NCBI GenBank assembly: GCA_031277795.1
Contig: JAITLQ010000018.1
Coordinates: forward strand, 372,001-436,000
DNA from: Arthrobacter sp.
GTDB taxonomy: Bacteria > Actinomycetota > Actinomycetes > Actinomycetales > Micrococcaceae
DNA length: 64,000 nucleotides
Direction of reading: 5' to 3'
Shown: positions 35,887 to 44,792 of the stretch, piece after piece
Layout of the letters: each line of letters starts with the position of its first letter
Numbering within the stretch: the stretch's first letter is position 1
Position numbers and translations under genes: made by a program
The notes under the pieces: model-generated
Database searches by the model: none
The model's input: only the letters and a program-made list of their open reading frames with translations
Told to the model about the DNA's origin: nothing

Positions 35887-36992
35887 GCCAGTTGCTCTCC
35901 GTCGTGTTGGCAGGAGGCGGCACCGCCGGGCACGTTTCGCCGCTCCTGGCGATGGCCGACGCCCTCAAGGCGGCGGCGCCGCAGGCCCGCATCACCGTGA
36001 TCGGCACGGCCGAGGGCCTCGAATCGCGCCTCGTGCCGGCGGCCGGCTACGAGCTGCGCCTCATCGAGCGCGTGCCCATGCCGCGGCGCCCCGACCTGGA
36101 CGCGCTGCGCTTCCCCGTGCGCTACCCCAGGGCGGTGCGCGCCTCCCGGGCCATCCTCGACGAGGTCGAGGCCGACGTCGTGGTGGGCGTGGGCGGCTAC
36201 GTTTCCACCCCCGTCTACGCGGCGGCCCGCAAGGCCGGCGTGCCCATCGTCGTGCACGAGGCAAACGCCCGCGCCGGGCTGGCCAACCGTGTGGGGGCCA
36301 AGCACGCGGCGGTGGTCGGCGCCGCCTTCGACGGCACCGGACTGCCCGGCGCCCGGATCGTGGGCATGCCGATGCGCTCGGGCATCGCCCAGCTCGACCG
36401 CGCCGCCCTGCGGGCGCAGGCCCGCTCCGACTTTGGGCTGCGCCCGGAGGGCCCGGTGCTGCTCGTGACGGGCGGATCGCTCGGCGCCGCCTCGCTCAAC
36501 CGCGCCGTGCTCGGGGCCGCTCCCGCGCTCGGTGCCGCCGGCGTGCAGATCCTGCACGTGACAGGACGCGGCAAGGCCATGCTCGGGGAGGGGGGCGCGC
36601 CGTTCGCCGCCCCCGGGTACACCCAGGTCGAGTACGTGGACGGCATGGAGCGTGCCTACGCCGCCGCCGACCTCGTGCTGTGCCGTTCGGGGGCCGGCAC
36701 CGTGTGCGAGCTGGCGGCGGTCGGGCTTCCCTCGGTGCTGGTGCCCCTGCCCATCGGCAACGGCGAGCAGCGCCTGAACGGCGCGCCCCTCGTCGAGGCG
36801 GGCGGCGCACTCATGGTGGACGACGCCCAGCTCAGCGCCGCCTGGATCCTGGAAGAGGTCCTGCCCTTGATCACCGATCCCGCCCGGTTGGCGGGCATGG
36901 AGGCGGCGTCCCGTGCCCACGGCGTCCGCGACGCCGCGCAGAAGATGGCCGAGCTGATCATCGGCTCGGCCCGGAAGGGAGAGCGCGCGTGA
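35883..36992 (+). CDS. murG: Lipid II synthase MurG (GlcNAc transferase)
   Basis: 369-aa peripheral membrane glycosyltransferase (GT28) that adds GlcNAc from UDP-GlcNAc to lipid I. N-terminal glycine-rich loop VLAGGGTAGHVSP (lipid-I binding), VGVGGYVSTPVYAAAR, HEANARAGLANR, and the UDP-GlcNAc site (TGGSLGAASLNRAV, CRSGAGTVCELAAVGLPS, LVPLPIGNGEQRLN). It is preceded by ftsW and followed by murC with four-base overlaps on both sides. The protein ends in a short basic tail. Confidence 0.96.
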   Translation: MSQLLSVVLAGGGTAGHVSPLLAMADALKAAAPQARITVIGTAEGLESRLVPAAGYELRLIERVPMPRRPDLDALRFPVRYPRAVRASRAILDEVEADVVVGVGGYVSTPVYAAARKAGVPIVVHEANARAGLANRVGAKHAAVVGAAFDGTGLPGARIVGMPMRSGIAQLDRAALRAQARSDFGLRPEGPVLLVTGGSLGAASLNRAVLGAAPALGAAGVQILHVTGRGKAMLGEGGAPFAAPGYTQVEYVDGMERAYAAADLVLCRSGAGTVCELAAVGLPSVLVPLPIGNGEQRLNGAPLVEAGGALMVDDAQLSAAWILEEVLPLITDPARLAGMEAASRAHGVRDAAQKMAELIIGSARKGERA

Positions 36993-38383
36993 GCGCCTCG
37001 ACACAGTTCTTGGGACACGTTCACCTGCTCGGCATCGCTGGCGTGGGGGTTTCCGCCGTCGCGCGACTGCTCCTGGCGGACGGCCTCACGGTCTCCGGCA
37101 CCGACGCGAAGGATCTCCCCGTGCTGCGGGACCTCGAGGCCGCAGGTGCCCGGGTGTACGTGGGCTTCGACGCCGCCCACGTCGAGGGGGCGGACACGCT
37201 CGTGCTCTCGTCCGTCATCAAGGACGGCAACCCCGAGCTCGAGGCGGCCAGGGCCAAGGGGCTGAAGATTCTCCACCGTTCCGAGGCCCTCGCTGCGCTC
37301 ATGGAGGGCCGCACCGGCATCACCGTGGCAGGCACGCACGGCAAGACGACCACGAGCTCCATGATCGCGCTCATGCTGCGCGAGGCGGGTGCGGATCCCA
37401 CGTTCGCCATCGGCGCTGCGCTGCCCCAGCTGGGAACCAACGCCGAACTGGGCGCCGGTGCCGCGTTCGTGGCCGAGGCGGACGAGTCCGACGGCTCCTT
37501 CCTGAATTACCGACCCCGCATCGCCGTGGTCACCAACGTCGAGGCCGATCACCTGGATCACTACGGCACGGCCGAGGCGGTGCACGCGGCGTTTGATGAC
37601 TACGCGGCGCTCCTGCCGGAGGACGGGCTGCTCGTGGCCTGCCAGGACGACGACGGCGCGGCGGCCACGGCGCGCGGGCGCCGCGAGGCGGCGCCGGAGG
37701 CCGGCGTGGTGACCTACGGCTTTGCCGCCGCGAGCGACTACCGCCTGAGCGGGCAGCGGCATAGCGGGCTGGGCTCGACCGCCACGCTGACGGGGCCGGA
37801 CGGCGCGGGGCGCACCCTGCGCCTGCAGGTTCCGGGCGATCACAACCTGCTCAACGCCGCGGCGGCCTACGCCGTGGGAATCGCCTTGGGGCTCGAGCCC
37901 GAGGCGGCCCTGGCCGGGCTGGCACACTTCGCCGGCGCGGCAAGGCGCTTCGAGTTCAGGGGCGAGGAGGCGGGGGTGCGCGTGTACGACGATTACGCCC
38001 ATCACCCCACCGAGGTCGCGGCGGCGTTGCGCGCGGCGCGCGATGTGGCCGGCGAGGGGCGGGTCCACGTGCTCTTCCAGCCCCACCTCTTCTCGCGCAC
38101 GCGCGACTTCGCGGCCGAGTTCGGCCGGGCCCTCTCCGCCGCCGATCGGGTCTGGATGCTGCCGATCTACCCGGCCCGCGAGGAACCCCTCCCCGGGGTC
38201 AGCAGCGAACTGGTGGCCGAAAGCGTAAGCGTGCCCCACGCCGTCGTGCAGGCCGCCGAGGCGGCGGCCGCGGTGGCGGCCGCCGCCGCCCCAGGCGACG
38301 TCATCATGACCGTCGGCGCCGGCGACGTGACGGCCCAGGGTCCGGCCATCGTTGCCGCCCTCGCAGGGACGCGGCAAGCGTGA
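36989..38383 (+). CDS. murC: UDP-MurNAc:L-alanine ligase MurC
   Basis: First of the Mur amino-acid ligases; 464 aa. HLLGIAGVGVSAVARLL at the N-terminus binds UDP-MurNAc; the P-loop is AGTHGKTTTSSM; EADESDGSFLNYRP and TNVEADHLDHYG are diagnostic of MurC, and the C-terminal domain has RRFEFRG and DYAHHPTEV followed by FQPHLFSRTRDF. GTG 36989 overlaps murG by four bases. The stop overlaps the GTG of ftsQ. Five Mur/SEDS genes in a row share such overlaps, so the protein levels are coordinated. Confidence 0.96.
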   Translation: MSASTQFLGHVHLLGIAGVGVSAVARLLLADGLTVSGTDAKDLPVLRDLEAAGARVYVGFDAAHVEGADTLVLSSVIKDGNPELEAARAKGLKILHRSEALAALMEGRTGITVAGTHGKTTTSSMIALMLREAGADPTFAIGAALPQLGTNAELGAGAAFVAEADESDGSFLNYRPRIAVVTNVEADHLDHYGTAEAVHAAFDDYAALLPEDGLLVACQDDDGAAATARGRREAAPEAGVVTYGFAAASDYRLSGQRHSGLGSTATLTGPDGAGRTLRLQVPGDHNLLNAAAAYAVGIALGLEPEAALAGLAHFAGAARRFEFRGEEAGVRVYDDYAHHPTEVAAALRAARDVAGEGRVHVLFQPHLFSRTRDFAAEFGRALSAADRVWMLPIYPAREEPLPGVSSELVAESVSVPHAVVQAAEAAAAVAAAAAPGDVIMTVGAGDVTAQGPAIVAALAGTRQA

Positions 38384-39129
38384 GCGAGTCCAGCCAGCGC
38401 GGAAGCGAACACGGGACGGGGGCCGTGCTACAGATGCCACGCCCGGCCCGCCGCCGGCGTCTGCGCGGCTGGATCGCGGCCGCCGCCGCGGTGCTCGTGG
38501 TCGGTGGGCTCCTGGCGCTGCTCTACCTCACCCCGCTCCTGTCCGTGCGCACGATCAGCATCAGCGGCACGCGCCTGGCCGACGAGGCCAAGGTGAGGAC
38601 GCTCCTGCAGGGCTTCGTCGGCATGCCGCTCGCGCGGGTGTCCTCCGAGGGCGTGCGCGAGGCGCTCGCGTCCGAGCCGGCCATCTCCGACATCCGGCTG
38701 GGCCTCGACGGCCCGAGCGGGCTCGAGGTCACGGTGCTTGAACACCGGGAGGTCGCCGTCATGGCCGCCGGGGACGGCTACGTGCTGGTGGGAGACAACG
38801 GCGCCAAGCTCAAGACGCTCTCCAAACGCAGCGATCGCAAGCTGCCCCTGGTCAAGCTCGAGGCCAAGGACGCGGACGGCCGGATCTTCGACACCGTGGT
38901 GCACGCGCTCTCGCAACTGCCGGCTTCCGTGCTCAAGCAGCTCGAGACGGCGGAAGCGGCGTCCGTCGACACGGTGACCTTTTCGTTGGGCGACGGCCGC
39001 ACCGTCGTGTGGGGCGACGCCTCCGAGGGCTCCCTCAAGGCCAAGGTGCTCGCCGCGATGCTCAAGGACAAGGACCTCACCGACAAGGTGATCGACGTGT
39101 CCACTCCGCGCACGCCCCTGAGCAAGTAG
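38380..39129 (+). CDS. ftsQ: Cell-division protein FtsQ
   Basis: 249-aa bitopic membrane protein: cytoplasmic basic N-terminus, transmembrane helix about 31-51, POTRA domain (about 55-125: VRTISISGTRLADEAKVRTLL, VSSEGVREALASEPAISDI) and a FtsQ/DivIB C-terminal domain (LEVTVLEHREVAVMAAGDGYVLV, to 249). It scaffolds FtsL/FtsB and links them to the early divisome. GTG 38380 overlaps the murC stop. The gap to ftsZ (216 bp) is the largest in this part of the cluster. Confidence 0.92.
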   Translation: MSESSQRGSEHGTGAVLQMPRPARRRRLRGWIAAAAAVLVVGGLLALLYLTPLLSVRTISISGTRLADEAKVRTLLQGFVGMPLARVSSEGVREALASEPAISDIRLGLDGPSGLEVTVLEHREVAVMAAGDGYVLVGDNGAKLKTLSKRSDRKLPLVKLEAKDADGRIFDTVVHALSQLPASVLKQLETAEAASVDTVTFSLGDGRTVVWGDASEGSLKAKVLAAMLKDKDLTDKVIDVSTPRTPLSK

Positions 39130-39240
39130 GGCGCGCGGCGGCGAGAAATGCCGGATTCGATGGATCGAATGCTCGACACGCCGCCCGATGCGATACCGCT
39201 GGGGCGCGCGGCACGGTTAACTTCAGAGCAAGGACGGAAC

Positions 39241-39269
39241 TTGACTTGAGACCAACCCTCAAGTAGAGG
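39241..39269 (+). promoter_or_regulatory. Candidate ftsZ promoter in the ftsQ-ftsZ gap
   Basis: TTGACT (39241-39246), 17-bp spacer, TAGAGG (39264-39269), about 75 bases before the ftsZ start. The spacer contains the inverted pair CTTGAG / CTCAAG. The -10 match is imperfect. Confidence 0.35.
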
Positions 39270-39345
39270 GTCAAGGTTTCGGTCGAAGGCGCCACACGGC
39301 ACGCCTTCACGGTTCTTCGTGGACATCGAACAAGGGACGCAAGAC

Positions 39346-40548
39346 GTGGCAGCTCCTCAGAACTACCTCGCCGTCATCAAGGTCGTCGGCATCGGCGGCG
39401 GCGGCGTGAACGCCGTCAACCGGATGATCGAGGTTGGCCTCCGCGGCGTGGAATTCATCGCCATCAACACCGACGCGCAGGCCCTGCTGATGTCCGATGC
39501 CGACGTCAAGCTGGACGTGGGCCGCGAGCTCACGCGCGGCCTGGGCGCCGGCGCCAACCCCGAGGTGGGCCGTCAGGCCGCCGAGGACCACGCCGAGGAG
39601 ATCGAGGAGGTCCTCAAGGGGGCCGACATGGTCTTCGTCACGGCGGGCGAGGGCGGCGGCACCGGAACGGGCGGAGCGCCCGTCGTGGCCCGCATCGCGC
39701 GTTCGCTCGGCGCGCTGACCATCGGCGTCGTGACGCGTCCGTTCACCTTCGAGGGCCGCCGCCGCGCCAACTCGGCCGAGTCCGGCATCGACGCGCTGCG
39801 CGACGAGGTGGACACCCTCATCGTCATCCCGAACGATCGCCTGCTCTCCATCTCCGATCGCAACGTGTCGATGCTCGATGCCTTCCGCTCGGCCGATCAG
39901 GTGCTGCTCTCCGGCGTGCAGGGCATCACCGACCTCATCACCACCCCCGGCCTGATTAACCTCGACTTCGCCGACGTCAAGTCGGTCATGCAGGGCGCCG
40001 GTTCTGCGCTCATGGGCATCGGCTCCGCCCGGGGCGAGGACCGTGCGGTGCAGGCGGCCGAGCTGGCCATCGCCTCCCCGCTGCTCGAGGCCTCGATCGA
40101 CGGCGCGCACGGCGTGCTCCTCTCGATCCAGGGCGGCAGCGACCTCGGCCTGTTCGAGATCAACGAGGCCGCGCGTCTCGTGCAGGAGGTGGCCCACCCC
40201 GAGGCCAACATCATCTTCGGCGCCGTCATCGACGACGCCCTGGGCGACGAGGTGCGCGTGACCGTCATCGCCGCCGGATTCGACAACGTCGACATGACCT
40301 CCAAGCCGGCCGCACCGCGCCCCGCCGAGGTTCCGGCGGCCGCCCCGGTGTCCTCCGTTCCCGGCACCGTCCCCGTGCAGTCCGTCCCCGGCACCGTGCC
40401 GATCGTGCCCGGCACCGTTCCGGTCGGCCAGCCCGGCCCGGCGCTGCCCGCCACCCTGGCGGACGAGGCGGACGAGCTCCCCGAGCTCGTGGAGCCCGAG
40501 CTGCCCCGCGGCAACGACGAGCTGGATGTCCCCGACTTCCTGAAGTAG
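39346..40548 (+). CDS. ftsZ: Cell-division GTPase FtsZ
   Basis: Tubulin-like GTPase that polymerises into the Z ring; 400 aa. N-terminus [25 protein letters not shown], tubulin signature [12 protein letters not shown] (101-112) and T7 loop [12 protein letters not shown]. The C-terminal linker (about 330-370) has repeated VPGTVP motifs, and the tail ends [10 protein letters not shown], the conserved peptide that binds SepF and FtsW. GTG 39346 has AAGGGA eight bases upstream; an earlier in-frame GTG at 39319 lacks it. A strong hairpin follows. Confidence 0.97.
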   Translation: MAAPQNYLAVIKVVGIGGGGVNAVNRMIEVGLRGVEFIAINTDAQALLMSDADVKLDVGRELTRGLGAGANPEVGRQAAEDHAEEIEEVLKGADMVFVTAGEGGGTGTGGAPVVARIARSLGALTIGVVTRPFTFEGRRRANSAESGIDALRDEVDTLIVIPNDRLLSISDRNVSMLDAFRSADQVLLSGVQGITDLITTPGLINLDFADVKSVMQGAGSALMGIGSARGEDRAVQAAELAIASPLLEASIDGAHGVLLSIQGGSDLGLFEINEAARLVQEVAHPEANIIFGAVIDDALGDEVRVTVIAAGFDNVDMTSKPAAPRPAEVPAAAPVSSVPGTVPVQSVPGTVPIVPGTVPVGQPGPALPATLADEADELPELVEPELPRGNDELDVPDFLK

Positions 40549-40570
40549 GCCCGTCCCTCGTCGATGTCCT

Positions 40571-40609
40571 CCAAGGAGCCCCCCGCACGCGGTGTGGGGG
40601 GCTCCTTGG
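40571..40609 (+). terminator. Hairpin terminator after ftsZ
   Basis: 14-bp perfect stem CCAAGGAGCCCCCC (40571-40584) with 40596-40609, extended by CAC/GTG around the loop. It begins 22 bp after the ftsZ stop. Confidence 0.8.
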
Positions 40610-40645
40610 TGCTCCAGACCGGGTCGGGTGTGAAAGGCTCGGGGC

Positions 40646-41404
40646 ATGAGGATGGAGCGATTCGACAGGCACCCGGGCGTCAGGGTGGCCTTCACCGGCC
40701 GTGCCGAGGGGAACCAAGCGGCCCACACCGGGCTCTCGCCGCGCGAGGTGGCCGCCTCGCGCGCGGGGCTGGCCGCGACCCTCGGGGTGGGGCCGGAGCG
40801 GCTCTCCTTCATGCATCAGGTGCACTCGGCGCTCGTCGCCCCGGCGCCCGCCCCCGGCCAGGCGGCCCCGGAGGCCGACGCGATCGTCGACCTGTCGGGG
40901 GCGCTCGCGCCCGTGGTGCTCACGGCCGACTGCGTGCCGGTCGCGATCGCTGGGGAGCTGCGGGGGCACAGCGTGCTGTCGGTGGCCCACGCCGGGCGGC
41001 CCGGCCTGCTGGGTGGCGTGCTCGAGGCGACGCTGGAGGAGCTTCGCGCCGCCGGCGTCACGCGGTTAGAGGCCTGGATCGGCCCGGCGGTGTGCGGTGC
41101 GTGCTACGAGGTGCCGGAGCAGATGCGGGCCGAGGCGGAGGAGCGGCTTCCCGGCATCTCCTCGCGCACCAGTTGGGGGACCCCGGCCCTGGACCTGCCG
41201 GGTGCGGCGGCGCGGATTCTGGCCGAGGCGGGCGCCCTGATTCACGCCACGCACGCGTGCACCTTGGAGGAAGCGACCTGGTTCTCCTACCGTGGAGGGG
41301 ACACCGCCCCCCGCAACGCCACCCTTCTCTGGGCTGGCCACGATCGTTCGGTGCAGCACGCGCCCCAGCCGGGCGCGGAGCGCACCAAGGAAGAAGAGCA
41401 GTGA
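40646..41404 (+). CDS. PgeF/YfiH (laccase-domain) family protein
   Basis: 252-aa cytoplasmic enzyme of the DUF152 family. E. coli YfiH (PgeF) corrects L-Ser misincorporated at peptidoglycan position 1, and some members act as purine nucleoside phosphorylases. Metal-binding residues are visible: His60 in HQVH, Cys96 in TADCVP and His115 in VAHAG. The common HAGWRG motif reads HAGRPG. A further conserved segment is GPAVCGACYEV. It is downstream of ftsZ, as in many Gram-positives, and its stop overlaps yggS by four bases. A weak AAGGCT box six bases before the ATG may be a leaderless promoter. Confidence 0.85.
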   Translation: MRMERFDRHPGVRVAFTGRAEGNQAAHTGLSPREVAASRAGLAATLGVGPERLSFMHQVHSALVAPAPAPGQAAPEADAIVDLSGALAPVVLTADCVPVAIAGELRGHSVLSVAHAGRPGLLGGVLEATLEELRAAGVTRLEAWIGPAVCGACYEVPEQMRAEAEERLPGISSRTSWGTPALDLPGAAARILAEAGALIHATHACTLEEATWFSYRGGDTAPRNATLLWAGHDRSVQHAPQPGAERTKEEEQ

Positions 41405-42168
41405 CCGAAGAGGTCTTCACGCCGGCCACCGAGCAGCGTGTGCAGGAATTGAGCCAGCGCCTCGACGCCGTCCGGGCGCGCATCACGCGGGCCACGGCGG
41501 ACGCCGGCCGGGACACGGAACCCGAGCTGATCGTGGTGACCAAGTTCTTCCCGGCCTCCGATGTGGTGGCGCTGCACTCGCTCGGCGTGATGGACGTGGG
41601 GGAGAACCGCGAGCAGGAGGCCGGCCCCAAGGCGATCGAGGCGGCCCTGCACGGCGCCCATCCCCGCTGGCACTTCATCGGCCAGCTGCAGAGCAACAAG
41701 GCGGCGCGGGTCTTGCGCTTCGCGAGCGAGGTGCACAGCGTCGACCGCGCCGGGCTCGTGACGGCGCTCGCGAAGGCGGCGCAGCGGCGCTTTGACACGG
41801 AGCCAGCAACGGCCCCCACCGGGATCTACCTGCAGGTGGACCTGCGCGGCGAGGCCTCGGCCTCCGAGGACCCGAACGCGCCGAGGGGCGGCGCGCGGCC
41901 GGAGCGGCTCGCCGAACTCGCCGGGCTCGTCGCCGAGAGCGGTCGGTTGCGCCTGCGGGGGCTCATGGCCGTGGCCCCGCTCGGTGAGGACCCCCGCCCC
42001 GCCTTCGAACGTCTCGCGGGGCTCTCGGAGCGTTTGCGCCGGGATCACCCGGACGCCCGCGAGCTCTCGGCGGGGATGAGTGGGGACCTCGAGGCCGCCG
42101 TCGGCGCCGGCGCGACACGCCTGCGGATCGGCTCGGATGTGCTGGGACGCCGCTCGAGCCTGTTGTAG
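41401..42168 (+). CDS. YggS/PROSC family PLP homeostasis protein
   Basis: 255-aa protein that binds pyridoxal 5'-phosphate (likely Lys48 in IVVTKFFP) and buffers PLP and amino-acid pools; no enzymatic activity is known. Family motifs are VGENREQE, HFIGQLQSNKAARV, QVDLRGEASA, RGLMAVAPLGE, LSAGMSGDLEAAVGAG and RIGSDVLG. GTG 41401 overlaps the preceding stop (GTGA). Genes of this family are regularly between ftsZ and sepF in actinobacteria and firmicutes. Confidence 0.92.
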   Translation: MTEEVFTPATEQRVQELSQRLDAVRARITRATADAGRDTEPELIVVTKFFPASDVVALHSLGVMDVGENREQEAGPKAIEAALHGAHPRWHFIGQLQSNKAARVLRFASEVHSVDRAGLVTALAKAAQRRFDTEPATAPTGIYLQVDLRGEASASEDPNAPRGGARPERLAELAGLVAESGRLRLRGLMAVAPLGEDPRPAFERLAGLSERLRRDHPDARELSAGMSGDLEAAVGAGATRLRIGSDVLGRRSSLL

Positions 42169-42234
42169 CGTCGAGGTGCGCGGTCGCGTCAGCACCGTGA
42201 CGTGCACACCTGTAGAGGGGAAAAGGAGACAGCC

Positions 42235-42771
42235 ATGGCTGGAGCACTCCGCAAGACCATGATCTACCTCGGCCTGGCCGAGGGTGAAGAGGTGCCGCAG
42301 GCGGAACATGCCCAGGTCCAGCCGGACCCGGCCCCCCGTCAGCAGGCCCCCGAGGTGCAGGCCGCTCCGGCCCCGCGCCTCGCCCCGGCGCCCGAACCGG
42401 CCCCGGAACCCGCCGAGGAGACGGTGACCGAGTTCAGGGCGCCCGTCACCCCCATCAAGCGCGCCGCCGCTGCACCTGAAGAGGACACCCAGTTGCGTCA
42501 GATCACCACGGTTCACCCGCGCTCGTACAACGACGCCAAGACCATCGGCGAGAGCTTCCGTGACGGCATTCCCGTCATCATGAACGTGACCGACATGGGG
42601 GAGTCGGAGGCCAAGCGCCTCGTCGACTTCTCCGCCGGCCTCGTTTTTGCCCTGCGAGGCAACATCGAGCGCGTCACCAATAAGGTGTTCCTTCTCACCC
42701 CCGCCGGTGTCGAGATCCTCGGCGAGGACCTCGCAGGGGACGAGCAGTCCGCCTTCTTTAACCAGAGCTGA
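42235..42771 (+). CDS. sepF: Cell-division protein SepF
   Basis: 178 aa. N-terminal amphipathic helix ([17 protein letters not shown]) that inserts in the membrane, a Pro/Ala-rich linker (about 20-80) and a SepF domain (about 85-170: [11 protein letters not shown]-like start, [40 protein letters not shown]). In actinobacteria SepF is the essential membrane anchor of FtsZ since ftsA is missing. ATG 42235 has AGGAG (42224-42228) six bases upstream. It is followed 14 bp later by yggT. Confidence 0.95.
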   Translation: MAGALRKTMIYLGLAEGEEVPQAEHAQVQPDPAPRQQAPEVQAAPAPRLAPAPEPAPEPAEETVTEFRAPVTPIKRAAAAPEEDTQLRQITTVHPRSYNDAKTIGESFRDGIPVIMNVTDMGESEAKRLVDFSAGLVFALRGNIERVTNKVFLLTPAGVEILGEDLAGDEQSAFFNQS

Positions 42772-42784
42772 GGAACGCTTCACC

Positions 42785-43090
42785 ATGTCAACCACGGGCG
42801 CCATTCTGGGTCTGGTGTACTTCCTGCTCTCGGTCATCCTGCTGTTGCTGATGGCGCGCATTGTGGTGGACTTCATTCAGCTCTTTGCCCGCTCCTGGCG
42901 GCCCCAGGGCGCGGCCCTGGTGTTCGCGTCGACGGTCTACCGGGCCACGGATCCTCCGCTGAAATGGGTCCGCCGGATCATCCCCCCGCTGAACCTGGGA
43001 GGGATGAGGCTGGACCTCTCCTTCATCGTCGTTTTCTTCCTCCTCTCGATCCTTCAACGGATCGTGTTGAGCATCGCACAACACATGTAG
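42785..43090 (+). CDS. YggT family membrane protein
   Basis: 101-aa protein with two transmembrane helices (ILGLVYFLLSVILLLLMARI and LSFIVVFFLLSILQRIVL) flanking a loop with FARSWRPQGAALVFASTVYRATDPPLKWVRR and IPPLNLGGMRLD. The family is associated with the division cluster but its function is not known, and it lies between sepF and divIVA in most actinobacteria. ATG 42785 is 13 bases after the sepF stop, with GAGGAACG upstream. Confidence 0.9.
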   Translation: MSTTGAILGLVYFLLSVILLLLMARIVVDFIQLFARSWRPQGAALVFASTVYRATDPPLKWVRRIIPPLNLGGMRLDLSFIVVFFLLSILQRIVLSIAQHM

Positions 43091-43140
43091 CAGCCAGCGA
43101 GTTTTGCCCCGCAGGTGCACGAAAGGTCACAGGCCCGTTA

Positions 43141-43146
43141 TATAGT
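43141..43146 (+). promoter_or_regulatory. Candidate -10 box of divIVA
   Basis: TATAGT in the otherwise GC-rich gap, preceded by TA; transcription would start near 43153 and give a 107-nt leader. A single GGTCACA stands 15 bases upstream. Confidence 0.4.
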
Positions 43147-43259
43147 CGGCATGAGTGGCATCGGGCGCGGGGGCTGAAACGCACGGCTCCCACGTCCAAC
43201 CGTTACGGTGTCGCTTCCCGCGGCATCGACAAACGTATCCAACTATCGAGGTGACCCCG

Positions 43260-43976
43260 ATGGCTCTGACGCCAGATGATGTAGTCAACAAGCGATTCCA
43301 GCCAACCAAGTTTCGCGAGGGCTACGACCAGGACGAGGTTGACGACTTCCTGGATGAGGTCGTCGAAGAACTTCGCCGCCTGAACAAGGAAAACGACGAA
43401 CTGCGCTCGCAGCTCGCCGACTGCCAGGCGGGCAAGCCCGTCCAGGCCGCCGCACCGGTCCCGGCCCCCGTGGCCGCTGTCGCCGAAGCGCCGGCCGAGG
43501 AGCCCAAGGCCGCCGAACCCGAGGTCAAGGAAGCCGCCCCCGTCGCGGAGCCCGCCCCGGTCGCTGCCCCCGTGGTGTCCGCCCCCGTCGCCTCTGCAGA
43601 GGCCGCGGCTCCTGCCGCCTCCTCCGCCGAGAACGCCGCCGGCGTGCTGGCCATGGCGCAGAAGCTGCACGACGAGTACGTCACCGCCGGCGCCACCGAG
43701 CGCGATCGCCTGGTCGGCGAGGCCAAGGACAAGGCCGCAGGCCTGGTTTCCGACGCCGAGGCCGCCGCGCGCAAGACGACGCAGGACGCCGAGGAGACGA
43801 AGCGCAAGACGCTCGCCGAGCTCGAGCGCCAGAAGACCGGCCTGGAGACCCAGATCGAGAAGCTGCGTGGCTTCGAGCGCGACTACCGCTCGCGCCTGCG
43901 CACCTACATCCAGGGTCAGCTGAAGGACCTCGACTCCGCCGCGATGATCGGCGACGAGTCCTCCCCGGCCAAGTGA
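43260..43976 (+). CDS. divIVA: DivIVA (Wag31) polar growth and division protein
   Basis: 238-aa coiled-coil protein that recognises curved membrane at poles and septum. The N-terminal membrane-binding domain starts MALTPDDVVNKRFQPTKFREGYDQDEVDDFLDEV, followed by a short coiled coil (EELRRLNKENDELRSQL), an Ala/Pro/Val-rich linker (about 60-125) and a C-terminal coiled coil (about 130-225) with LGxxAxKLHDEY-like and AxxTxxDAEE patterns. ATG 43260 has GAGGTGA upstream. It is the last division gene of the cluster. Confidence 0.95.
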   Translation: MALTPDDVVNKRFQPTKFREGYDQDEVDDFLDEVVEELRRLNKENDELRSQLADCQAGKPVQAAAPVPAPVAAVAEAPAEEPKAAEPEVKEAAPVAEPAPVAAPVVSAPVASAEAAAPAASSAENAAGVLAMAQKLHDEYVTAGATERDRLVGEAKDKAAGLVSDAEAAARKTTQDAEETKRKTLAELERQKTGLETQIEKLRGFERDYRSRLRTYIQGQLKDLDSAAMIGDESSPAK

Positions 43977-43981
43977 GCCCG

Positions 43982-44001
43982 TCCCCGGCCTCGGCCGGGG
44001 A
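43982..44001 (+). terminator. Hairpin after divIVA
   Basis: Nine-bp perfect stem TCCCCGGCC / GGCCGGGGA with a two-base spacer, five bases after the stop. Short but GC-rich. Confidence 0.5.
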
Positions 44002-44012
44002 TACCGCTTCAG

Positions 44013-44051
44013 ACGACGGCGGCATCGCAACTTTCGCGGTGGCGCCGTCGT
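44013..44051 (+). terminator. Second hairpin between divIVA and lspA
   Basis: Nine-bp outer stem ACGACGGCG / CGCCGTCGT around a long loop, followed by TTG. Together with the preceding hairpin it probably ends divIVA transcription. Confidence 0.5.
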
Positions 44052-44123
44052 TTGCGTCCGGGCCTCCCCGGCGAGCCCCGTTCCCCACCCGCGCCGAACG
44101 GCGCAAGAGAAGGACTTCACCCC

Positions 44124-44792
44124 ATGAGCGCCACGCCCACGCCGGCCGCCTCCGGCCGCGCACCAGCTAGCTTCGCGCGCGTCGCCCTCCTCGCCGCCGC
44201 CGTGGCCGTTGTCGGCTACGGCATCGATCAGTTCACCAAGCACCTCGTGGTCACGCGGATGGAGCTGGGCGAGCGGATCGAGGTCATCCCTGGCGTGCTG
44301 CGGTGGTACTCCATCCGCAACTCGGGCGCCGCCTTCTCGATGGGCGAGGGCTACACCTGGGTCTTCACGATCTTCATGGCCATCGTGGCGCTCGGGGTGC
44401 TCGTCTTCCTGCCGCGCGTGCGGTCGCGCCTGTGGGCCTTGGCGCTCGGCGGTCTCTTCGCCGGCACGGCCGGCAACCTGACCGATCGCCTTTTCCAGCC
44501 CCCGGGCCGTGGCATGGGCCACGTCGTCGACTTCATCTCCGTTGGCAACTTCGCCATCTTCAATATCGCCGACTCGCTCATCGTGTGCTCGGTGATCTCG
44601 GTCGTGCTCCTGCTGTGGATGGGGGTGCCGGTGACCGGCGGCCCCCGTGAGGGCGGCGCGGCGCGCGGCTCCGCGGGCGACCCTCCCGCCGTCCAGCCGG
44701 CCGACTCCACCGCGCCGGCCGGCGAGGCGCCCGCCTCCAACGGGCGGGACGGCGGCTCTGCCCAGGAACGGCAGCCGGGCGAGTCGGCATGA
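44124..44792 (+). CDS. lspA: Lipoprotein signal peptidase (signal peptidase II)
   Basis: 222-aa membrane aspartyl protease that removes lipoprotein signal peptides after lipidation; LpqB in this window would be a substrate. Four transmembrane helices. Catalytic aspartates are Asp121 in GNLTDRLF and Asp150 in FNIADS, with RNSGAAFSMG and the VVDFISVGNFAIFN segment in between. The final 50 residues (from about 171) are a Gly/Ala/Pro-rich tail outside the membrane, longer than usual. ATG 44124 has AAGGA upstream. The stop overlaps the rluD-like gene (ATGA). Confidence 0.95.
   Translation: MSATPTPAASGRAPASFARVALLAAAVAVVGYGIDQFTKHLVVTRMELGERIEVIPGVLRWYSIRNSGAAFSMGEGYTWVFTIFMAIVALGVLVFLPRVRSRLWALALGGLFAGTAGNLTDRLFQPPGRGMGHVVDFISVGNFAIFNIADSLIVCSVISVVLLLWMGVPVTGGPREGGAARGSAGDPPAVQPADSTAPAGEAPASNGRDGGSAQERQPGESA

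Noticed and set aside
43118-43135. MtrA site before divIVA
   Set aside because: Only one GTCACA core, without the 9-bp partner seen at 20404-20448.
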